Position numbers and translations under genes: made by a program. Positions 48,180 to 59,034 of a stretch of DNA of 64,000 nucleotides are shown here, one piece after another. Every line of letters starts with the position of its first letter. Position 1 is the stretch's first letter. A model generated the notes under the pieces. It worked only from the letters and a program-made list of their open reading frames with translations, was not told the origin of the DNA and ran no database searches. Source of the DNA: Nilaparvata lugens (Eukaryota; Arthropoda; Insecta; Hemiptera; Delphacidae); NCBI RefSeq assembly GCF_014356525.2, contig NC_052510.1, positions 18,333,999 to 18,397,998 of the forward strand, in the 5' to 3' direction.

Positions 48180-50160
48180 ATGACTATCCTACGACTGCTA
48201 TTTACATTCTTTTACATGTATATTTTACTGTAATTTGTCTAATAGTGTATCAGTATGGATTGTATTTTTTCCAGTGACTAATCTACACTCATATTATATT
48301 TCGAAGAACAATAATACTGATAAAATTGAAAATACCCAAAAGGAAATATAATTGCTGCATACCAATAACAATAACATCTACATTACTAGACAGATAGGTA
48401 TTTCATCCCTAACAGTAACATATGAATGAAACAGTTTGTTGTCCGCACTTAAAAGAGAAATGAAATTACATGAGCCACAAGAGGTTAATGTGGCTCACCC
48501 TCCCTTTTCTCCTATAGCCTACATAAAACTCATCACTGTACTTTATACATTTTATTGAGATAAATTATTTTTAGTTACATAGAGTAGTCACTTAAAGCTG
48601 TGCAACTTTCTTCTTTACAGATTTGCTGCAAAATCATAATATTTATGTATGAAGGATTATGGTAGAGAGATATTTTCGTTGTTAAAGTATGGTAGAAAAC
48701 TATATCCAGTGATTGTTTTGTTTGATTGTCGAAAAAACAATTCGGGTCAAGATATTTGTCACATTTGTTGGAATTAAGTGCGTAGAAGTCCTTGGTTCTA
48801 TTTAGGCCTTTATAGCTTTAACTGGATATTAAAAATAATAATCATACAGTAAGAATGTATCATGACGACCACGGCGCAAACGTGATTCTAGTGGGAGAAC
48901 TTCAAGTAGGCTATCAAGTTTTGTCAAATTATAGCCTCAATTTGATATTGTGCATAGAATAGGCTTCAAAAAGCCTATATAAGGCCAATATAGGCTACAC
49001 CATCTAGATTTGGATGAAGATAGAGAAGTGGTTGGTTTAAACCAAATGTAACAAAACACGTTAATTTAGATGCCTTCCTGCCCACTTGTAATTTTTATTT
49101 TGCTCATTGGCGTTTAATGTAGATGGTGAATATGGCTCTTTAACCCTTATAGCTTGGCAGTATATTGTCAATGGGATACATCACTTTCATTGGCTATTTT
49201 TAAATTTCACAGATAATTTTGAGCTTCCATTATGTTACAACCTCAACTGTCAATTATATACCGGTACAGCATTGTGATACTTGGTAGTGGTTACTCGGGT
49301 CAGAAACGACATCAACAAGAGATGTTTTAAATTTATCTGCCAACATTGATTCCGTTTGAAAGAAATTTTCAGTACCGGTATCCAAAGTAGGTAAGAAAAG
49401 TGTTATTGATAGATTTTTACCAATTGGAACTTAACTTACTGGGAAGTTACCATGGACTAAAAAACAAATAGTTGCAATTTGTTTCTCGGTAATCTGGCAG
49501 TGTAAATATTGTATCTTAATCTTACAAGATACAATATTACTGAGCGATCCGATGTGTTCTTTTCCAGTAACCTGGCAGTGTAGACCTATCCTAAACAATA
49601 AAATGACATAAAAATGTATTAAATTTACATTAGGTAGTTTAATTTATATATATTATAACTAAATAGTTATGTACTTACTTCAAATTCTGTAATATCAAGG
49701 ACTATTAAACGTCCCGAAAAAGAAACATTTTCGATGGTTTTCCGGGACGTCTGGAAACTTACGACACGTGTTGGTCTTATGTTCAAGTTCAAAACGGTAA
49801 ATTGGCGCCAATTTTACCACTGATAGTGGCGGAATGTGATTACTGCAATGAATAACTGCAAATATGAGTTTTTGGAAAGCGAAAATTATCTATCAAATAA
49901 TATGACATTCTTATCAGCAACTTCAAATCAAGCTTCTATTTAAAAACCAAAACAAAATATTATCATATAATCATAACCTACAAACAAAAGTGAGGCTTTA
50001 AAGAGTAATCTGTACTTAACACAGCATTTCAATGCGCCTTTGCAGGTAACTACTTTTCGTTGTATCTGTTCCATTACTGAGTACTGAGCATTAGCGACTT
50101 TGTGCGAAGACTGAGCATACCGTGGAACTGATACATGTATGATTTTTGTGTTTATTGTTT
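48180..50160. other. Intergenic, nothing recognised
   Basis: About 2 kb without a supported gene or transposon; a few short inverted words only. Confidence 0.45.
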
Positions 50161-50165
50161 ACTAT

Positions 50166-50250
50166 AGTAAGGTCCACGTTATTATGACAGTGTGTGTATG
50201 TGATTTGCAATGGTGTTGCTATCCTTGTCTATCATAATATATAACAAAGC
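50166..50250 (+). repeat. Short dispersed repeat abutting the LINE fragment
   Basis: The run CTATAGTAAGGTCCACGTTAT through GTGATTTGCAATGG and TGTTGCTATCCTTGTCTATC recurs as the reverse complement at 61505-61593. It lies directly upstream of the LINE-derived coding sequence and probably belongs to a different element. Confidence 0.7.
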
Positions 50251-50254
50251 AGAT

Positions 50255-51130
50255 GACGCTATCTCTTTCACGCATTTGGAGGCATATGCGGAGCATCTTC
50301 AGTCTGCCACTTCATGGTTCCTGGCTAATCGATTCCAGCTGAATGAGGACAAGACCCAAAGGATCATCTGCAGCTTGTCACGTGAGCCGCGTGACCCTCA
50401 GAATCCAGTGAAGCTGCTGGGTTTTGTCTTGGACAGCAAACTCAGCTGGAACAGTCATATACAGCAAGTAACTAGTCGACTCTCCCGCATTTGCTTTCTG
50501 CTGCTCAAGATGAGGGGCCTGGTGACTGAGAAGTACCTGATAATGATGTATCATGCGCTCTTCCATTGCCACATTACCTATGGCTTGCTTCTGTGGGGTC
50601 ATTCAGCGGGGGCTGCTGATGTGCTGAGACTGCAAAAGAGGGCTATAAGAATTATAACAGGCAGCGATCATCTTGCCCACTGCAAGCCCATCTTTGCTCG
50701 CCTTGGTGTACTGTCTGTCTTCAGCCATTACATCCTCCTGTGCTTGGTGTATGTCAAGAAGATACAGCATACTCTAGCTGCCCGTAGTGACATCCACCGC
50801 CACAACACCAGGCGCAGTGAGCTGTTGGATATCCCCAGGAGACGCCTCCACCGATCACAGGCCAGTTACAGGATTTCAGCCCTGAAATTCTACAACAAGC
50901 TGCCTAATAGTGTGAAGCAATTGGATGAGGCCGCCTTCAGGAGAACCGTCCGGAAGCTACTGTGTGCAAAGGCATACTACAGTGTGAACGAATTTATGGG
51001 TGATAATTTGAATTTTTATTGAGAGCGTGAGCACTGGATCACTGCCATCTGAACTGTTACAGTTTTTTTTCATGTGTTTGTACGTGTTTTGATTTTTTGA
51101 CGCCATCGATCCCACAATTGTGGGTAATGG
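50255..51130 (+). mobile_element. 5'-truncated LINE, RT C-terminal part
   Basis: An open frame to the TGA ending 51022 encodes the part of a non-LTR reverse transcriptase downstream of the active site. NRFQLNEDKTQ (thumb-side motif), VKLLGFVLDSKLSWNSHI and the ALFHCHITYGLLLWG and LQKRAIRIITG segments are typical of jockey/CR1-type elements, followed by an Arg-rich tail ending near YYSVNEFMG. No palm domain or endonuclease is present. The ADD triplet in the open frame falls in sequence that seems to belong to the preceding repeat, so it is probably not the catalytic motif. The 3' UTR runs to about 51130. A dead copy, although its reading frame is intact. Confidence 0.8.
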
Positions 51131-51423
51131 ATGAAGCTGAAGGTATTAAGGTACGCTTTGCGATGTAGCCACATCTTTTATCAACAATGTAGAAATTCAA
51201 CTAATTGACAAAATATTTAATCTCAATCATGAAAATTATGACATCTTCAAAAAATATATTTTCTTGACAAATTGAATATGATTGACTATTTTCAACAATA
51301 ATGAACAGTTGAATTCATCAGATACTGTATACCAGTATCAGCTGTTTGGGTGGCAAGGCTGAGATCTGGAAACCCTTTTCTCCTATCTTCCCACACTGCC
51401 ATTAAAACTTGCACCTCACTATA
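51131..51423. other. Intergenic
   Basis: No recognised content; the exact 3' end of the LINE is not visible. Confidence 0.3.
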
Positions 51424-52345
51424 ACCCCTGGGTTGAAGAACTCGCTTATGAACTGTTGTATTGATCTCTGAAATTCACAACTTGTAATAAATTATACAGA
51501 GTTGGTGAGAATAATTATGGAAACTGCTGAGTATCTCTTTTACAAGTATTCATAATCTCTTAAAAGAGATATTATCTCTTCTACAAGGTTCTATGGGGAT
51601 CCTATTCCAATTGAAAGAAAGTAGTTTCTGTTCATTCAAAACCCTTTTCTGCCATCTTGAATCCGTCATATGGATCCAACATCATTTCGAATCCAGCTTT
51701 ATTTTTTCAAATGAGAAGGCGGTAATGTATACATGGATTCTATACAGAATTTTAAAGGAAAACCAATGGCGAAAACTGCACATCAATATCTCAAACCGTT
51801 TCAATGATCTCAAAATTTGAAGATACTGATATATTACACAAAAATGATATGAATGCTTACCTATGCGAATTAATATGGAACTTATAGATTAATGTTGTGT
51901 ATTATTCAGCTGAAATCATGTGTCGGCGCATATAGTCTGACAGTCTGTGTGATATCTCCCAAATAGCATCAGCTTTTTTAAATGAATAGAGAAATTGGAT
52001 GAATAACATGCAATTAATTCCAGCTAACTGAATAATAAAATCAAAACAATTTCTTTTTCATGGACTTTAAATGTTATTCTTATATCTTGGAAAAGGAGGA
52101 AAGAGTGAGTCAATTCTGTTGTCCAATGAACTCGACCTGTAAAAAGGCTTGAAGAATCCATGTTCATAATTTAAAGCCGATTGATCAAGTTTCTCTAAAG
52201 CTCTTGTTGAACATAAAAACAGACAGAAAACGACTTTGGCCTTCAGCAAGTCAAAAGTGAGAACTTTGCTAATGCTCATTCGGAAAATTATTGAAAGGCT
52301 GGAACAATACTGCAAGTGTTTTACAAGATATACAGCTTTGAATAT
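51424..52345 (+). repeat. Dispersed repeat family 2, copy 2
   Basis: Diverged direct-orientation copy of 45959-46915, with the same order of shared blocks and several small indels. Confidence 0.65.
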
Positions 52346-53541
52346 GCAAGACTGTGAAAATGAGGAAAATATTGCAAATATCTAGCTTATTCAAAGTTGT
52401 TTATCTTGTGAAACACTTCAGAGTAGATAGAAATGGAGCACTCTGGAACAACCTTGGCCTTGATTGCAAGGTTCAAGGTCATCAAACCCAACCTAACCTA
52501 ACTTCGCCCTACCCAATCTACCCCCTCCCTTGTCACAATATATCCTCTTCCAATCAAGAAAAAGTGACCCACTTTGTAGGACTGTCCACTCTCAATACAT
52601 TTTTTCGAAAATATAATTCAAAAATATATAGATATTATATATATCTTGACTGCAGAATAAAAAAGTCCTTTGACGTTTTCTGATAACTCTAATAATAACT
52701 GTGTTAATGGGTAAATTTTTTGGAAATTATAAAACATATATTTTTTTCATGAGAAATAATTTTTTATTGCAAACGATGTATTTTGATTAGATGAATAAGA
52801 AAGTTTATATGAGGTTTTTTGATAGCTATCTTAGTTAACAAGATAAATGAGAAAAACAGACCCACATTGTAGGACTGAAAAAAATATGACTAAATAATTT
52901 TTTGGGGAAATTTTATTTAAAAATATATGGATATTTGTATCTTGACCGCAGAATAAAAAAATCCATTGAATTTCTTCGATAACTCTAATAATAATGGTGT
53001 TATTAGACAAAATTCTTGTAAGCTCTTCAAATGTATGGTGGGGCGAATCTGATATGTATATAAGACAGTGCTTCACCAGTGTGACTTGGGAGTTCAGAGC
53101 TATCAGAACTTAACCAGTGAGACTTGGAAGTACTTTTATTTCTTCATATAGGGGAGAAATCACCTTCCTATGCTTTTAATGAAGGCTGTTTCAACGACCC
53201 CTACTTACTCCACCTCACTGTCACATGACTAATGGCCATGCCCACCAGTCTTTATCAGCATCCAAATACTGTTCCAACAAATCTGTATGACATTATCTCT
53301 CAACTATTTCAATTTCACTATAAATACCACAGCATTGATCTGCATTTGTTCAGTTTGATAATGTCAATGGTCAGTAAACATGAATACTTCCAAGGTGTTT
53401 AATGTGTCTATGCTCTGTGGTAATAAAATCAAGCCTATTAATTAGGAGTTTGGTTTGTGGCTTCTAAAGATGCGGACAGACTTTCGCCCTGCTTTGCAAT
53501 CAAATGTCACTTGAGAGCAGCTTCTCTTCAGCTGCTCTTAC
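52346..53541. other. Repeat-derived intergenic DNA
   Basis: Contains two diverged direct copies of a GCAGAATAAAAAA ... CGATAACTCTAATAATAA block (near 52653 and 52950) and an AACCCAACCTAACCTAACTT stretch near 52486. No supported gene. Confidence 0.45.
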
Positions 53542-53820
53542 ACTGTGTAACTTTGTTATAAAACATTGGTTATATAACAACTTTAACAGAAACTTCATGA
53601 ATTCATTTAACTTGTTACATGTAACTTTGTGTTTTAAAACATAATTTCGTGTTATATAACAAGTTTTTCCTTTAGCTACGTTTAAACTGTGTAATTTTGT
53701 TATGAAACGTTATGGTTATATAACAACTTTAACAAAAATGTTATAAATTCATGTAACTTATTACATGTTACTTGGTGTTTTATAACATAATTTCTTGTTT
53801 TATAACAAGTTTTTCCTTCC
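53542..53820 (+). repeat. Two-copy tandem repeat, period 144 bp
   Basis: Copy 1 starts ACTGTGTAACTTTGTTAT at 53542 and copy 2 ACTGTGTAATTTTGTTAT at 53686; both end with ATAACAAGTTTTTCCTT. The unit is itself full of inverted TTATAACA/TGTTATAA words. Confidence 0.8.
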
Positions 53821-54135
53821 CCACACGAAGTCGGTAGAGATAAAAGAAAAAGTATAACTTTTTGTTACATGTTACATGTGTTATAAAAAAGTTTTACTAC
53901 TTATAACATGTTACAAGTTATAGAATGGAGTTGAAATAGGTGGTGGGGGAAGTAGCTGAATCAGCAGCTGCTTACAGGCGTGGATCCAGGACCCTGACCT
54001 GCGGTGGTGGGGGGGCGATTGGAGTGGTCATCCAGGGGACCCCCACCTAAAAATTGTTGAGGTTTTTAATCGAAAACAGCATTTGAGAGCTTTATTTGTT
54101 GAAATTGATTAGATTTTTGAATTTGTTCATTTAAA
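53821..54135. other. Intergenic with a possible MITE remnant
   Basis: GGCGTGGATCCAGGACC near 53978 and GGGACCCCCACC near 54038 resemble the interior of hAT-type MITEs, but no target duplication is visible. Confidence 0.3.
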
Positions 54136-54269
54136 TGCTAGAGCAGTGGTCGCTAAACAGTTGATTGCGAGATACCGGTAGCTCGTGGGGTAGTTTTTGG
54201 TAGCTCACAGAAATGCTTGGGTTGTCAACAATGCATTGAGAAACATGACTACAAAATTTTGCATTTCTC

Positions 54270-54956
54270 ACAGATATAACTGAGAAGTTGAATTATTTAA
54301 ATTTGCATCTTCAAGGGAAAGATAAGGACATTGGTGGAATGAGTTGAACTGTAAAATCGTTTTTCAAGGAGCTTGAGATGTGGGAAAAAAATGTTGTCCA
54401 GTTTGAATATAAACACTTTTCCAGTCTGAAGAAAATCAATGACGAGAAAAATCCTTAGCATCGAAATCCACAGCACCTCAGCAATAACCAAGAATACGTT
54501 ACAATTCAGACTTGAGACAACAGTTTGATCAACGATTTCAAGATTTTAAAAGCATATTGAATATGGTACAATTCGTCAACTATCCTTTTGTAGAGATCAA
54601 TGCAGAAGATTTTGCAGCTTGTGTTGTAAAACATTTTGATGGAGATCAGGCTTCAGTTGAAATGGAATTTGTGGATTTTTAAAATGATCTTGTCTCTCAG
54701 ATCACTTTCTACAACTGGAAATAATTGGCCTCAAGTCCCCAAAGAGAAATATCCAATTATTATTCAAGTTGCATTGAGGTTGAAAGCTATGCTTAGCTCT
54801 ACCTACTTGTGTGAATCATCTTTTTCAAGTATGAAATTCATAAAAAATCGATATTGGAACATTTTATTGACAACTGCATCAGAATGGCGGCTACAACGTA
54901 CACTCCAAACATCAAGAAAATACTTTATCGCCAAAAAGAGCTACTGCTCTCATTGA
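54270..54956 (+). pseudogene. hAT transposase C-terminal fragment (ZBED5-like type)
   Basis: Broken in several frames by stops. Readable pieces in order are LNYLNLHLQGKDKDIGG and FKELEMWEKNV, then in the 54636-54956 frame WPQVPKEKYPIIIQVALRL and STYLCESSFSSMKFIKNRY. These match the order of the C-terminal (dimerisation) region of domesticated-like hAT transposases of the ZBED5/GTF2IRD2 kind, where an STYLCE..FS.MK.IK.. segment is diagnostic. The zinc finger and most of the catalytic core are absent. Non-functional. Confidence 0.75.
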
Positions 54957-54999
54957 AATGTACATTTCAACTTTTGTTATACTTTTTGCTATGAGATAG

Positions 55000-55029
55000 A
55001 ATAGAATAGAATAGAATAGAATAGAATAG
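55000..55029. repeat. (ATAGA)n microsatellite, LINE 3' tail
   Basis: About six copies of AATAG at the 3' end of the minus-strand LINE. Confidence 0.85.
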
Positions 55030-55285
55030 CTGCCTTTATTTTTACCTAGGAGGGCGGAGTTAGGGCGCAGCCGGCCCTCCAATTCAACACTAAATAATTA
55101 CTAGATTAAACAAATCTAATTCAGAAAAAATATATACACTATTACAAACAAGGTGAATAAATATTATTAAAACACAAGAATAATAATCAATCAATGCAGA
55201 AAAAAAACGAAACCTAAATTATAATAAAATTGAGATATGAATAGAAATTAAAGAATAAAAACTGAAAAATAATACAATGTAACAA

Positions 55286-55361
55286 AAGAAGAAGTAGAAG
55301 TAGAAAAAAAAGAAGAAGAAGGAGAAGAAGAAGAAGAAGAAGAAGAAGAAGAAGAAAGAGA
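55286..55361. repeat. (GAA)n purine tract
   Basis: Mostly AGAAGA triplets in the 3' part of the nested LINE. It produces three overlapping spurious minus-strand frames of poly-Leu, poly-Phe and poly-Ser. Confidence 0.9.
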
Positions 55362-55428
55362 AATAATAAATATCGAATTGTTTTGAGAAAAAGAAGGAAG
55401 AAAGAAAAACTGACCAATAAACCATTTG

Positions 55429-57043
55429 CTAGGTCCAGCCACCCACACCACCCCTGATCCACCTGAAAACAGCCGCGCCAAACCGACGAGGTTCCTCAAT
55501 TAGCCTCAGCTCAACAGGCAATGTGTTCCACAATCCACAAGCCGTCACAAGAAAGGACATGACTGTCCTATGAATTGGGACAGCCAGTAAATGGGAACCA
55601 TGCTGGGTACCACCCCCACCAATGTCACACAAGAAGTGAAAGTCTTCAGCTATGTACTTGGGTGTCTGAGTTTTTAACACTTTATGCAGAAAGAGAACCG
55701 CATGAAATGACCTACATTCATGTAGCTTCATGAAACCAAGTCAGTCAAAGTATTCAGTCACATGGTCGTCACGTCTGAGGTTGAAGATGAAGCGGACACA
55801 GTAGTTATGAGCACGCTGCATCCTCTGTTGTAGTTGAACAGTCATGTCAGTAGTTACAATGTCGCAATAGTTGAAAACCGGGAAAATCAAGGTCTTCACC
55901 AACATAACCTTTGTTGAAAAAGGAATAATGTCAGAAATCTTCTTCAACGTCTTGATCCCAGAAATCACCCTATTGCATGTCAACGTCACATGGTTTGTCC
56001 AGTCCAAGGTCTTAGTCATAGTGAGTCCCAAGTTTTTCACGTCTGAGCTGTACTCTAATTGTACACCATTGATTGTAATATACAGTCCATCTGACAAGTC
56101 AAGTGTGTTCAGTAGTCTCGAATAACCAACCACGATTGCCTTTGACTTTGTCTCGTTCACCTTTAGCCCATTATTACCTGCCCAATCAAGTAAACGTACT
56201 AATTCATCATTCATCTCATCTACTTTCATGTTGAAATCTTTTTTATTACAGTGTTTATAGATTTGCAGGTCATCTGCATATAGATGATATCTGGTGGTTA
56301 GTAGAGAACTAGTCACGTCGTTTATGTATATGCTGAGCAGTAGAGGACCCAAGACCGACCCCTGGGGCACTCCTCTATCTACATTGCGCCACTGTGAAGT
56401 GACACCCTCCACTCTCACACTCTGACGCCGACCCTGCAAGTAGGACCTTACACATGCTACAGTGGTACCTATTTGAAAATCCCAATTTACGAAGTTTATA
56501 CAAGAGGGTGGGGTGAAAAATGGAATCAAAGGCCTTACTAAAATCAATTAATACTAGAACAGTTAACTGTCTACCATCCATAGCCCCGCGGATATCATCA
56601 GCAACTCTCAGCAGAGCCGAGGTGGTACTGTGACCACTACGGAGCCCCGACTGGAAATCGCTAATCAAACCAGAGTCATGAATAAACAGACTCATTTGGG
56701 AGTGAGCAATAATCTCCAGTACCTTCGACAGGACAGGCAATAAGCTGATAGGCCTATAATCTGAGGGAGTGAGAGGGTTAGGAATTTTGTTGAGAGGAAT
56801 AACAATAGAGCGTTTCCAGTCTTCAGGAAAAACTGAAGTCATTAGTGAGGTGTTAATTAGATGGGTTAGGAAAGGAAGAATCATGGGAAGAAGGATTTTC
56901 GAAAACTTGATAGGGATACTATCAGCTCCAACCGCATTACTTTTAATTCTTCTAATAGCTAAAAAAAACCTCCTGCTCAGTAACTCCAGAAAAGTAGAAG
57001 TCTTCATTTGATTGGATTCCTGGTAAGGAATTATAGTAAGCAC
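55429..57043 (-). pseudogene. LINE reverse transcriptase, frame-broken
   Basis: First frame (57043-56375): RT fingers and palm, with PEDWKRSIVIPLNKI, SDYRPISLLPVLSKVLE and the LVLIDFSKAFDS motif that carries the first catalytic Asp. Second frame (56547-55741): GVPQGSVLGPLLLSIYIND, then YHLYADDLQIY with the catalytic Asp pair, NGLKVNETKSKAI and NLGLTMTKTLDWTNH. After a stop the tail continues at 55731-55429 (FLHKVLKTQTPKYIAE, LWNTLPVELR). Catalytic motifs are still legible but the gene is interrupted by at least one frameshift and one stop. Confidence 0.85.
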
Positions 57044-57869
57044 GGGCTTGGTCCAAACCTACAGGGATATCAGTGGAAAAGTCATTGAGAGTGTCAAGTG
57101 AGTGAGCAACGGTCGCTCCAATCCCTCTCAGAACTCGCCATGATGATGATCTCTTAAATGATATCAAATTTTGGTAGAAGCCAGCCTTTGCGTTCCTGAT
57201 CATTTGCTTACACAAGTTTCGTAAGCGCTTGTAATGATTGAAATCATCAGGAATCTTAAACTGCCTTGCCTTCTTACACCAATAATCACGATCACGCATC
57301 AAATGATGTATTTCCTCAGTCAGCCATGGAGCTGGGTCTCTGGTTACTCTGCGGGTCTTAAGAGGGACGTGTTTTTCATAAAGGAAGAGGATATTGTCAT
57401 TTATTATGTTCGACATTTGATTTACATCATTAGTATTGAAAATGCTCAGCCAATCAAGATCAAATGTATCATTAAATAGATTAGGAAGGTTAATATTGTT
57501 GTAATCTCTGTAGGTAATAATTTTCGGTTTAGGTTTAGGTCGCTTAATGTTGTAAACAAGGTAGATCGAGTCATGTGCTGAAAGTCCTGGGAAAGGGATC
57601 TGCCCATGGCTCACAGCGGATTTTTTATCAGCGACGGCTATGAGATCTAGAAGCGTGTCCGAGGTGGATGTATGGTGAGCAGATTGGAGAGGCAGCAGGG
57701 TCATACCATTCGCAAAGAACATAGTAGTCAGTTGCACCTTGTCATAAGTGTCAGGTCCAAGTAAGTCAGTATTAAAGTCACCCATGATAGCCACATGTTC
57801 ATAGGGCACCATCAGCTCTAAAAGTGCCTCCTCAAACTCAGACATGAAGCCAATGTGAGGCGGCCTCAC
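56952..57869 (-). pseudogene. LINE apurinic-type endonuclease, 5' truncated
   Basis: Opens at RPPHIGFMSEFEEAL, which corresponds to the middle of an APE-type endonuclease. It includes MGDFNTDLL and the LSAHDSIYLV segment with the conserved SxHD motif, followed by the linker to RT (PAPWLTEEIHHLMRDRDYW). The N-terminal half, including the first catalytic residues, is missing. Its frame breaks into the RT frame near 57000. Confidence 0.85.
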
Positions 57870-58024
57870 ATTGTGAGATAAGTAGATTTCAACACTAGAA
57901 ATGTATCTTTATAGGCAATAAAAAATACTTTCTTTATTTTTATATTCCTTGGTAGCTCACTAGAAGATTTATAAATGCTATTCTAGCTCACAGGCTCATA
58001 AGTTTGGCGACCACTGTGCTAGAG

Positions 58025-58392
58025 TCATGTTACTTATTTCTGCAACTACAGTACTTTAAATGAACATTGGTTCTTGCATTTTATACTGTAGTTCTGATTT
58101 CCAATATATTGTTTGGGTACATAAATTTCCTTGTGCTAGATACAGAGTGGCCCAAAAACATAGTATTTTTGGTTAATTTTCCAGTTTTAAGTTATTTCCG
58201 CCAAATCCTGTAATTGATCAGAGAAATTTATTCAGATTATGAAATTACTAATAAAATGAGATTATTTGGAACTTTTGGAACTTTGGAGTTACAATTTTTC
58301 AAAAATAAGTAAAAGTAGAAGAAAATAGTTTTGATGAATTTTAGCTTTTGATCTACAATATCTTCCAGTATAATTCAAGATTTCTCTGAGAG
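58025..58392. other. Intergenic
   Basis: CAGAGTGGCCCAAAAACATAG near 58143 looks like a transposon terminus, but I cannot find its partner. Confidence 0.3.
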
Positions 58393-58995
58393 TAGTTTTG
58401 TGCTCTACAAACTCTATCTTATATAGATTTCCAGGTAAACCTGACAACAATGATCCTTGTATTTTGGAAAACACCTGAATTATAGCTTCATTCATCATCA
58501 GCAACTCTATTGTCATCACATTCAGATTTCGCACCATGATATAAGTTCAATAGATCATGTTCTATGAGAATCACCCTTTATGCTCTTAATTTGGTGGAGA
58601 GGCGTGCATAAGGACACCTTGATCAAGAATCAAAATTTCAAACACTCATAACTTTTGACACAATGATCAGATCTCATTGTGCCACAGTTCATTCTCCTCA
58701 GCATGTCAAGGCAGTTCCAAATCACACATTATAAGTGAAATTCGATCAAAAAATAGAAAATTCATCCTTGAGTGTACTTTAAACAGTATTCCAATTCACA
58801 AAAAATGACCAATTTCCATATTCAAAGCTGCATATTGTGAAATACCTCGGATAGAATTTCAAAATGTGGAAAAGTATTTTCTCCTTCCACTACAATTAAG
58901 AATACTCTCGATTCCAGTATTATTAGAAAGCTACAACCACGGAATAAGCATACAGTAGTGCTTCTTTCCTCTGTGCTACAACCGATTTTAAAAAT
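58393..58995 (+). repeat. Dispersed repeat, second member of the family at 12791-13300
   Basis: Same order of blocks as at the duplication junction in the gene cluster: GTGCTCTACAA, CCTGACAACAATG, ATGTTCTATGAGAATCACCC, GAGGCG(C/T)GC, AACTTTTGACACAATG, GATTTTAAAAATGGCGATT. Longer than the other copy by about 90 bp. Confidence 0.75.
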
Positions 58996-59034
58996 GGCGA
59001 TTCCAGTCACATCATAGAATGGGTATGTTTAGTC

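Larger units (their letters stand above)
54999..57873 (-). mobile_element. 5'-truncated jockey/CR1-type LINE (minus)
   Basis: Inserted in the hAT element. A 7-bp TGAGATA occurs at 54992-54998 and 57874-57880, consistent with a target-site duplication. Read on the minus strand it begins inside the endonuclease domain, continues through reverse transcriptase and ends with an (ATTCT)n tail at 54999-55029. Frame breaks near 57000 and 56500 and a stop near 55741 show decay. A microsatellite-like tail is usual for CR1 and related clades, but the clade call is tentative. Confidence 0.85.
54144..58016 (+). mobile_element. hAT transposon carrying a nested LINE
   Basis: The left terminus CAGTGGTCGCTAAAC (54144) and right terminus GTTTGGCGACCACTG (ending 58016) are inverted repeats. 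The 8-bp direct repeat TGCTAGAG flanks both (54136-54143 and 58017-58024), the hallmark of hAT integration. The left part encodes a decayed hAT transposase C-terminus (about 54270-54956). The element is split by a LINE inserted at 54999-57873. Without the LINE it is about 1 kb, so most of the transposase was already missing when the LINE arrived. Confidence 0.9.

Noticed and set aside
55214..55499. Poly-Leu, poly-Phe and poly-Ser open frames on the minus strand
   Set aside because: Three frames of one (GAA)n microsatellite within the nested LINE.
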